From Thinopyrum elongatum (taxonomy: Eukaryota; Streptophyta; Magnoliopsida; Poales; Poaceae): a stretch of DNA of 64,000 nt. Shown in pieces: positions 13,059-21,899 of this stretch. The translations under genes were made by a program, and so were the position numbers. The DNA lies in the NCBI GenBank assembly GCA_011799875.1, contig CM022299.1:211798070-211862069 (forward strand). Reading direction: 5' to 3'. The notes beneath the pieces were generated by a model, which was given only the letters and a program-made list of their open reading frames with translations, made no database searches and was not told where the DNA came from. Position 1 is the first letter of the stretch, and each line of letters starts with the position of its first letter.

Positions 13059-14039
13059 TCACATAAAAGATAAGAATTGAAACATAACGGGGGCATCATG
13101 AAGAATATGACTAGAAAATTTAAGCCTAGCATACTTCCTATGTATACATATTTTGTGAGCAAACAACTTACGGGAACAAGAATCAACTAGCATAGGAAGG
13201 CAAAACAAGCAAAACTTCAAGATTTTCAACACATAGAGAGGAAACTTGATATTAGTCAGACATGTAAAAGCATATGCTACTCTCTCATAATAATTTTCAG
13301 TAGCATCATGAATGAATTCAACAATATAAATATCACATAAAGCATTCTTTTCATGATCCACAAGCATAGAAAATTTATTACTCCCCACATAAGCAAATTC
13401 CTTCTCATTCATAGTAGTGGGAGCAAAGTCGACAAAATAACTATCTTGTGATACTTGATTGACATAATCGAATTGAACATTAAAATCATGATGACAAGTT
13501 TCATGTTTATCATTATTCTTTATATCATAAGTGTCATCACAATAATCATCATAGATAGCAACTTTGTTGTCATAATCAATTGTAACCTCTTCCAAAATAG
13601 TGGATTCATCATTAAATAAAGTCATGACCTCTCCAAATCCACTTTCATAATTATTACAATAAGATTCAACACCCTCCAAAATAGTGGGATCATTAGTACC
13701 TAGAGTTGACACTCTTCCAAACCCACTTTCATCAATATAATCATCATAAATAGGGGGCATGCTATCATCATAATAAATTTTCTCATCAAAACTTGTGGGA
13801 CTAAAAATATCATCTTCATCAAACATAGCATCCCCAAGCTTATGGCTTTGCATATCATTAGCATAATGGATATTCAAAGAATTCATACTAACAACATTGC
13901 AATCATGCTCATCATTCAAAGATTTTATGCCAAACATTTTATTGAATTCTTCTTCTATCAATTGAACACAATTTTCCTTTCCATCATTTTCACGAAAGAC
14001 ATTATAAAGATGAATAATATGAGGCAACCTCAATTCCAT
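13059..14039 (-). CDS. E2 reading frame of unknown function (Athila-type non-autonomous element)
   Basis: A 326-codon open frame begins at the ATG at 14039, about 100 bases inside the primer site, where gag would normally start. I see no retrotransposon gag domain, zinc knuckle, protease or RT. The protein is acidic, rich in Asp, Asn and Tyr. It has an internal repeat (ESGFGRVSTLG... and ESGFGEVMTLF..., about 30 residues apart) and a hydrophobic, Cys-rich C-terminal third (YVLKILKFCLFCLPMLVDSC). No stop breaks it, although pol is absent, so it may have been under selection in the element or have survived by recent insertion. Related frames are familiar from other wheat elements of this group. 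Function unknown. Confidence 0.6.
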   Translation of the reverse strand: MELRLPHIIHLYNVFRENDGKENCVQLIEEEFNKMFGIKSLNDEHDCNVVSMNSLNIHYANDMQSHKLGDAMFDEDDIFSPTSFDEKIYYDDSMPPIYDDYIDESGFGRVSTLGTNDPTILEGVESYCNNYESGFGEVMTLFNDESTILEEVTIDYDNKVAIYDDYCDDTYDIKNNDKHETCHHDFNVQFDYVNQVSQDSYFVDFAPTTMNEKEFAYVGSNKFSMLVDHEKNALCDIYIVEFIHDATENYYERVAYAFTCLTNIKFPLYVLKILKFCLFCLPMLVDSCSRKLFAHKICIHRKYARLKFSSHILHDAPVMFQFLSFM

Positions 14040-14135
14040 TTTTTGTAGTTTTCTTTTATAAGCCAAACTTGTGATAAAACAAGAAACTAAAAGATTTGAT
14101 TGCAAGATCTAAAGATATACCTTCAAGCACTCACC

Positions 14136-14153
14136 TCCCCGGCAACGGCGCCA
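14136..14153 (-). other. Primer-binding site of E2, tRNA-Asp
   Basis: The minus strand reads TGGCGCCGTTGCCGGGGA, the exact complement of the 3' end of plant tRNA-Asp. It lies 10 bases inside the LTR edge at 14164. Athila-lineage elements typically use this primer. Confidence 0.9.
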
Positions 14154-14163
14154 GAAAAGAGCT

Positions 14164-17100
14164 TGATGTCTACTACATAACTTGTTATTGTAGACTCATG
14201 TTGCGCCTCCAAGCACAGAGTTTTGTAGGACAGTAGCAAATTTGCCTCAAGTGGATGACCTAAGGTTTATCAATCCGTGGGAGGCGTAGGATGAAGATGG
14301 TCTATCATGCCCAATATGCGATCCTATCCAAGAGAAACTGGAAGGTCCCACCAAGGATAGAAGAGCATATTGGAGACGCTTTTGTGAGGTGGATATCATT
14401 ACATCATACCATATACAACACAAACGGGGATACATACAAAGGCGTACAATCGCCACACAAATACATCAGAACATAGCAAACATCATATATAAGAGCAGCA
14501 TCCGACTAGGGATGAAATCAAACAAAAAACTTGAACAACATCCACCCTGCTAGCCCAGGCTGCCGACCAGGAACCTATCCCAAGATCGACGAAGAAGAAG
14601 AAGAAGGAGAAGAACTCGAAAAGCAAGAAAACATCACTCTCACGTCATGTCATCGCATTACATGTACCTACCACTGTTATTGTAGTAATCTGTGAGCCAC
14701 GAGGACTCGGCAATCCCATTACCATGGGTATCAAGACTAGCAAAGCTTAATGCGTATGGAATGGTTATGTGGTGAGGTTGCAGCAAGCACTAAGCATTGT
14801 ATGGTGGCTAACTTACGAGTACAAGAGTTAGAAGAGTAACTATGCATAATGGTTGCAAACTACTAATGATTAATAAGTGATCCTGAACTACTTACGAGTC
14901 AAACATAACCCCATCGTGTTCTCTTCCTGAACTCCCTCGAAAAGAGACGGTCACAGTTATGCACGCGGTTGGTGTATTTTATTTTGGGTCTGGTGTCAAG
15001 TTCTCTACAACCAGATATTATAAATTTCCAATTCGCCACATAACCGCGGGCACGGCTCTCAAAAATATTTAACCCTACAGGGGTGCTCCAAGTGGTCCAT
15101 TATAAATTACCACGCGCATCCGATGGAACATCCTCACACCATGAAGATCACAATGCTTACAATAAGGAATTCCGATGGACCTACCTCTCGTCAAAGGTAA
15201 AACTAAACCAGCAAGACCGCCCGATGTGCCGACAAATCCCAATAGGATCCGCGTATCTCGTTCTCAGGGCATGACCGGATGAGCACAGCGTACAGCAACT
15301 GAAACCCGAGTTGCCCCGGGGGAAGCCGCACACAACTCTATTTTCGACCAACACCATCAGCACTGGCCCACCTATATTATGTGGAATAAAGAATCCTCGG
15401 GTTCATGATGCCCTAGGAGTTAATTAATTAATTCAGTATTATTATGTTGGCAAATTTTGAAACCAATGTTGGGCCTTGCTGGAAGAGTTCTTTCCTAAGC
15501 GATTGGTCAGGGGGTTCCCATACACCCACATGTGTTAGGAGCGCTCGTCAAGGAACATAACACCAGTATGACGAAAACTAGGGCGACAAGAGTGGAACAA
15601 AACACCAGGCAAAAGGCCGAGCCTTGCACCCTTCACCAAGTATATAGATGCTAAAATTAAATAAGAGATATTGTGATATCCCATGATATCCATGTCCCAA
15701 CATGGAGCAAGCTACACTGCACCTGCAACTAGCAACGATATAAGAGGGGCTGAGCAAAGTGGTAACATAGCCAAACAACGGTTTGCTAGGTAGGTGGAAA
15801 AGGTTAGAGGCTTATCATGACAATTTGGGAGTCTTGACAAACAAGTGGTAGGTAGCGCGACATAGCGATAGCATCGAGACAACTAGCAAAGCAAAGATAG
15901 TAGTGATATCCAGGGTAATGGTCATCTTGCCTGAAATCCCGCTAGGAAGAAGACCGAATTCATGAAGTAGATGAACGGGCGTAGTTGAACGGATCCTCAC
16001 AATCGCAACGAAACCGGAACTATCGAGAAGAAGCACAACCGGAAAGAAGCAGACAACATAGTAAACAAACAAGCATAACATGGCATGATGCACTACCAAG
16101 TATGATGCATGACAAGATCAAATTTGGTTACTCATGGCAAAAGAAGATGCATAAAAGAACCCCACATCAAAGCAAGTTTAAATGAGGCTGAAAACAACAC
16201 ATAACAATTCCGGAAAGTCCCCATATACAAATTTCGAATTTGGTACTGATCTGAACAAAACATTATGATAAATTTTATAAACACCAAGTTAAAGTGCACC
16301 ATGATGATCTACATATTTTTCTAGTCAAGTTACATATGTAGATCATTTAATTCAGAGCTACGGTCTAGAAGATATGAGCTAAACAAGTTTAACATGGCAT
16401 TGATGCAAAATGCATGCAAACATCAACCAAAAACACTCAAATCAAGGATTCAACAAGATATTATGAAACTACATGCGATTCTAAGTAAGTTTCATATAGG
16501 ACATGATCAAAACGGAGCAACGGTCCAACACATACACACAAAGCAAGTTTAAATAACAATCTGCCCAAAACAGCAACTAGGCGTATTGCAAGCATCAACT
16601 CAATGTGCAAAAGGAACCATATGGGCACAAACTTGATATGAACTTAAAGTATATATAACATGCTTCAATTCATCTTTGAGGTTTAGGTTCATAAGCATCA
16701 TGGTTAATTTACTATGCTCCATGCAAAATGCAATGTGCTGTAACAGATCATGACTTGGTGAAAAACTGGGCATATGTGACAGCAGAGTTAAAATGATGGC
16801 ATGTTGGAGGCAAGAAACCAAGATGCTACAGTACTAGAACATGGCATCAAATGGCATAGCATGCTATAAAATATCATGGAGCTTAAATCACACAACATGG
16901 TATAGTAATAGGAGTAAGAGGTTCATGGGAATCATCAAGACAATATGCAATCGTGAATTCAAAAATCTAGGAACACAAACATTAACATCATGATGCTAAC
17001 TTGGGATGCACATAATAGCAAGCATAGCAATATTAATATTTATGTGGAGGACATGGGATGTAGTAGACATGGCAATCTTCAGCTTACTCCATGGGCACAA

Positions 17101-18626
17101 ATTCATATGATGCATAGATTAATTACTATGATTTTTACGAAATGGAATATGTTGTTAACAGATTGACAGATTTATCATGATGGCAACTTGAGAGCAAGAA
17201 AGAGACATGCTATAGCAACTTTACATGGCAACCAAGTGCATGGCATCAAAGTACACATTTCATAGACCATATCACATGAAGGAATCACATGCATATGAGC
17301 TATGGATGTAATGATATCCACCTTGTGAAGCGTTTTCAATATGCGGCTCTATCCTTGGTGGGACCTTTGAGTTCCTCGAGGATAGGATCGCATATTGGGT
17401 GTGACATGGTCTCTCTCAAACAACCCTGCAATCAAATAATAGAAATCTCTTATGTGCCCAACCCACCCAATACAATGGTAAATTGTATAGGTGCACTAGT
17501 TCGGCGAAGAGATGGTGATACAAGTGTAATATGGATAGTAGATATATGTTTTTGTAATCTGAAAATATAAAAACAGCAAGGTAACTAGTAACAAAAGTGA
17601 GGAAAAATGGTATTGCAATGCTTGAAAACAAGGCCAAGGGTTTATACTTTCACTAGTGCAAAATCTCTCAACAATGATAACATAATTGGATCATATAACA
17701 ATCCCTCAACGTGCAACAAAGAATCACTCCAAAGTTTCTATCAGAGAACATAGGATGAAAATATGCATCAACCCCTATGCATAGATTACCCCAATGTCAC
17801 CTTGGGAATCCGTGAGTTGAGTGCCAAAACATACATCAAGTGAATCAATATAATATCCCATTGTCACCACAGGTATCCATATGGAAGACATACATCAAGT
17901 TTTCTCAAATCCAATATTCAATCCAACATAATGAAACCTCAAAGAGCAAGACTCAATTCATCATAAGAAGTTAGAGAGGGAAGAACACCATAAGATCCAA
18001 ATATATTAACAAAGCTCGCGGTACATCAAGATCGTGCCAAATCAAGAACACGAGAGAGAGAGATCAAACACATAGCTACTGGTACATACCCTCAGCCCTG
18101 AGGGTGAACTACTCCCTCCTCATCATGGTGGCCGCCGGGATGATGAAGATGGCCTCCGGTGATGATTTCCCCCTCCGGCAGGGTGCCGGAATAGGGTCCC
18201 GATTGAGTTTTCGTGGATATAGAGGCTTGCGGCGGCGAAACTTCTCATCTAGGGTTCTTTTCGGGGGTTTTGGTATTTATAGGAATTTTTGGCATTGGTC
18301 TCACGTAAGGGGGTGCCCGAGGGACCCACAAGCTCGGGGGCGCGCCCTAGGGGGGTGGGCGCGCCGCCCAGGCTTGGGGCTCTCACGTCCACTTACTGGC
18401 CCAACTTCGATGCTTCGGAGGTCTCTTTCGGTCCATAAAAAATCACCATAAATTTTCAGCCCATTCCGAGAACTTTTATTTCTGCACAAAAAATGACACC
18501 ATGGTAGTTCTGCTGAAAACTGTGTCAGTTTGGGTTAGTTCTAATCATATCATACCAAAACCATATAAAATTGTTGTAAACGTGGCATGAACACTTCATA
18601 AATTATAGATACGTTGGAGACGTATA
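14164..18626 (-). repeat. 5' LTR of E2, split by an insertion
   Basis: LTR pieces 14164-14303 and 17407-18626 join to match 8093-9433. The right edge reads GACGTATA where the other copy has GACGTATCA. Confidence 0.85.
14304..17406 (-). mobile_element. 3.1-kb insertion in the E2 LTR with inverted LTR-type ends
   Basis: The host LTR reads GATGGTCT then CTCTCAAAC. Here TGGTCT is present on both sides of the insertion (14298-14303 and 17407-17412), a 5-6 bp target duplication. The left 100 bases and the right 100 bases are inverted copies of the E1-type LTR end (1385-1487). 14304-14570 also matches the complement of E1 1195-1487. The middle (14571-17303) is non-coding and of LTR-like character, without gag, pol or primer site. 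It may be an unusual solo LTR or a rearranged reverse-transcription product. Confidence 0.65.
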
Positions 18627-19608
18627 ACACGCCGCTCACCGCAAACCGACTATACGCAAACTTTCCCACCTACTTGTCGATGGATCACCCCATGGAGTAC
18701 TACTACTGGAAGAGATAGACGAGGAGAGGGAGGACAACTAATTGTAGTACGGACTCCCAAGAACTTTTTTGCATGCATGTTGTGGCCGGTCGTGGTGTCG
18801 TTTGAATGTGAAGCAGTCGCGTGCACCGGGAAGTGGCGCGGGCGATGCTCTCTCGGCTGGGGCGCCGCTTCAATGCCGGGGCTAGTGAGAGGTCGCGTCC
18901 ACTCTGGGAGGGCATGAATGCGGCACTGACCGTTTCGGACGGGAAGAGCGTGCGGGTGATGGAGAGCGTTTGGGTGAGCCAAGGCGGTCAGGAGCGGGCG
19001 TGGCAGCGGTCCGGACGCCCACAAATGAGAGATGCTGGACATGAGTAAATATTGCTACGTAATTAATGTAAATAATGTGCTAGTTGGACAAATATGACTG
19101 CAGATGGATATGGAGATGAAAGTAGGAATTTTACATAAACACGGACATGTATGTGTATGTGTGCGCGCGCAGACACACATAGTGACGACTCTAGCGACTA
19201 CTCGTACACATCATCGATGTCTCGTTCTCCCTACACACACATACTTAGTACCACCTCATTTTGTTTCTAGGATAGGAATATCATAGGAGTGGGAAACAAT
19301 AGGAAGTGAGATAAATGGAGTACTACGTACAAGAAGAGAAGATGTACACACACGCACTTTGTCTCTGACACACCCATGAGTACACGATGGAGCACATTTG
19401 TACACGAATATGTGATAATTTAACCCTTTAATTTTTTTCACTTAATAACAAAGGGCCGGGGACCATGCGTGAGCGATACAAAGTGCGACTTGGAAGCGGG
19501 AGTGTGTTATTGATCGATTTTTTTTCCTGGTATGTTAAAAAAAAGATTCCTCCGCCAATTTTCGTTTCTTTTTTTCGGGAATGCGTGTATTCTATTTAAA
19601 ACCATTGC
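18627..19608 (+). other. Upstream region of unit B, right part
   Basis: Resumes the sequence broken by E2 (GGCACAC/GCCGCTCACC). 18790-19040 is a GC-rich island with an open frame of 75 codons (18821-19048) that I do not trust as a gene. 19150-19190 has short alternating purine-pyrimidine runs (GTGTGCGCGCGC). 19420-19500 shares words with the region before unit C (GATAATTTAAC, AAAGTGCGA). Confidence 0.55.
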
Positions 19609-21360
19609 TATGGAGAGAGATTTTTTACTCCATTGTATATGTAGGCTCTTGCTTGATAGGGTTTCTTGTGTCTCGCTCTCTCCATATCTAAACAAGATGA
19701 CAGTGTCCACTCTATCTCTCTCCTCACCGGTGGTCACAGATCCGGCCGGATCCGCACCACTGCGGGAGGTGAGGAGATGCAGCGTTGACGTTGCCACCAT
19801 CGGCGATGGAGGAAGCCAATACGCACCGTCCTCTTTGAGCTGGCGCCAGCCCAAACGAAGGTCCTCCACGCCCTTGTTCACTGCTGTCGTGTGGAAAGAT
19901 CTCGCCCGCCCGCCTAAGCCACATCTCGCCCACCTGAGGTATAACTTCGTTTGGATTTCATGCTTCATTGTACTGGTCCAGGTCCTCAGGTCGCTGCGTG
20001 CGGGTTTTCTTCTATACTACCTTCGTGTTGGTTTATTGGTCTCCTTCATATTTTGTGTCAAATTTTGACCATGTATTTAACTAATAAAATGTTAATGCAT
20101 GTCACCAAAAACTATATTGTTGGATTCGTATTTGAACATAGATTCCTATGGTATAATTTTTTATGACATGCATTGTCGTTTATTAGTTAAATCTATGGTA
20201 AAAAATTGACACTAAATACGAAGGGGACCAATAAACCAGGACGGAGGTAGTACCACTACTCCTCAGCTCCCCATGTACAGTAGCTATGCTTCGTCGGCTA
20301 GTCCAACATCACCTAATTTTTACTATTAGAGGAAAGGCCACTCCAAAAGTTGTCCTGGTTTATTCCTCGGTGGAGGTATACATGGTTTTTTTTCGACAAC
20401 AGGACATGGTGGTTGTGCGGTCATTGTCCATATGATACTATTGCTACTTCTAATCTAATACTATCATTGGTAAAATGAAGCAATGCCCATGTTAAAGTGA
20501 CGTCCCTTTTAAGTAATGCTGTTGTCAATCTAGAGGTGCCGATAAATGCTTCTGTCCTGCTTAAGTTTTTTTCAGGCATCCAGCTTTAGTTCCCATGAAG
20601 ATAATCATGATGCTTCTATTTGTTGGTGTACATTTAATTAATTCTTATTGACAATTGAGATGTCGCTGTTAATCTTGTACCACTGCCAAAACAAAGTAAC
20701 AACACTACTTGAATATCACTTTTTATATTTTTGCAAACAGTGATGCGTATTTCCATACCCACGCATGTCTTCCTCAATTTTAGTGGAACTGCACAAAATT
20801 GGATGGCCACTGTTGCTCCGCCTCATTGTCCTCTTGCCACATGGTTCTTCCTTTCTCGAGCTTGATTACCGAGAAGAAATAGACCACAGTGAGGATTTAT
20901 CGATCTTCAGTGGTGCCTCACCCAAACTTGATGCCAAATAGATGATGCATCACCACGATGACCTATCGATGCTCCTGGTTGCACCTCATGGTTGCATCGG
21001 CTGGTGAAGCTGATCGATGTTTGATGAAAAATGAGTTGTCTTCCATCAGTGCTCTTTGCTTGTTACCCACGAAGACAAAGATATCATTCATCAGTGCACC
21101 TTGGTTGCGTTGGAGACGTAGTTGTCTTTCACCTTGGTGCAATTTTTTTTTGCTATGAACCAAATGTTTCCTCAGAGAGGCATCGATGTTGGTACTAACA
21201 GCAAAAGTTATGTATTGATTTCTGATCCTTCTCACAACTTTGTCTTCAGCTCCCCTGTAATTTTATTTGTCCAGCTATTAACTAAATGTTGGCTATGATC
21301 TATCAATCACTGAGTTGTATAAACATTTTATTTATGAGTTGGTTCTAAATTTTTGCGACT
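19609..21360 (+). ncRNA. Unit B: putative spliced non-coding transcript
   Basis: Second copy of the unit. Promoter-like block TATGGAGAGAG at 19609. First exon about 19650-19938, including CACAGATCCGGCCGGATCC and a stretch alike to unit C (GCAGCGTT, CCGTAAGCGAGG). Donor GAG/GTATAA at 19939. Intron of 802 bases ending GCAAACAG at 20740. Second exon with GTGGAACTGCAC (20783-20794). Tail 21228-21350 resembles 6627-6740. A Stowaway MITE sits in the intron. The 178-codon frame over exon 1 (19532-20068) runs through the donor into the MITE and has no counterpart in units A or C, so I treat it as chance. Confidence 0.5.
20017..20250. mobile_element. Stowaway-type MITE (234 bp) in the unit B intron
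   Basis: Left end CTACCTTCGTGTTGGTTTAT. The complement of the right end is CTACCTCCGTCCTGGTTTAT. TA on both sides (20015-20016, 20251-20252). The inner arms pair as well (GTGTCAAATTTTGACCAT and its counterpart), so the whole unit can fold into a hairpin. Confidence 0.9.
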
Positions 21361-21838
21361 ATTTAATCATGTGGCCACACTTTGATAAAAAATATTACTC
21401 ATATAACTACATAAAAAATACGAAGCCAATAATATTTATTTTTTGTTGGCATGTATTAGTCGTTTGCTAGTTAAATATGTGGTCAGACTTCGATAAAAAA
21501 TATGATGTGGAGTAAAAACTCGGATGGAGGTAGTATGAGATACGGTGGCACACTGATTTAGGCCAAACAGAACAACCCATAATTAGTGGGAGAGGGCAAA
21601 GTGTACATACAAAATAATTGAAGTTGGATTTCTCAAAAAATATTAAAATTGAAGGTTGGTGCAGCCCACCTTTCCGATAATTTAACGCTTGTGTGGTTGC
21701 TCACTTAACGGAGGGTAGTCTACCGCACGTGAAGAACATAAAGTGCGATCAGGACGCATGGATCATTAGTTGATCATAGTTTTCTTCACTGGTACGTTAA
21801 ATAAAGAGTTTCATTTCGTACACAATTTAAAACGATTG
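21361..21838 (+). other. Spacer before unit C, with a degenerate MITE
   Basis: No gene. 21360-21530 has inverted, AT-rich halves (CTTTGATAAAAAATAT, TTCGATAAAAAATAT) and one recognisable Stowaway-type end (complement CTACCTCCATCCGAG), so it is probably a decayed MITE. 21690-21780 shares short words with the region before unit B. Confidence 0.5.
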
Positions 21839-21899
21839 TTATGGAGAGAAAAGGAAAATCACTCCACTATATTAGTACTATATACGAGTATTATATAAG
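21839..21899 (+). promoter_or_regulatory. Core promoter of unit C, with TATA box
   Basis: TATGGAGAGAAAA and CTCCACTATAT as in unit A. TATATAAG at 21892-21899 is followed directly by the leader CTGGAGCCTCAGCGC, which matches the unit A leader. Confidence 0.6.

Larger units (their letters stand above)
8093..18626 (-). mobile_element. E2: non-autonomous Athila-type (Sabrina/WHAM group) LTR retrotransposon
   Basis: LTRs of about 1.34 kb start TGATGTCTAC and end in GTATCA or its variant. The flanks read CACAC at 8088-8092 and ACAC at 18627-18630, consistent with a 5-bp target duplication with one base lost at the right LTR edge. Element orientation is minus: the primer site lies next to the right-hand LTR, and the polypurine tract (complement of GCATCCCCAAGCTTA, from 9434) next to the left. 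The interior encodes one unassigned protein and no pol. A MITE (9764-10092) and a 3.1-kb insertion (14304-17406) are nested inside. Interior similarity to E5 (for example 10464-10760 against 44530-44730) ties it to the Sabrina group. Confidence 0.88.

Noticed and set aside
14136..14153. tRNA-Asp-like sequence as a possible tRNA gene
   Set aside because: Only the 18-base 3' complement is present, next to an LTR edge; it is a primer-binding site.
18650..19048. Frames of 130 and 75 codons in the GC-rich island
   Set aside because: Overlapping frames on both strands in GC-rich DNA, no recognisable motif and no exon signals.
19532..20068. 178-codon frame over unit B
   Set aside because: Runs across the conserved splice donor and into a MITE, and is not shared with units A or C.
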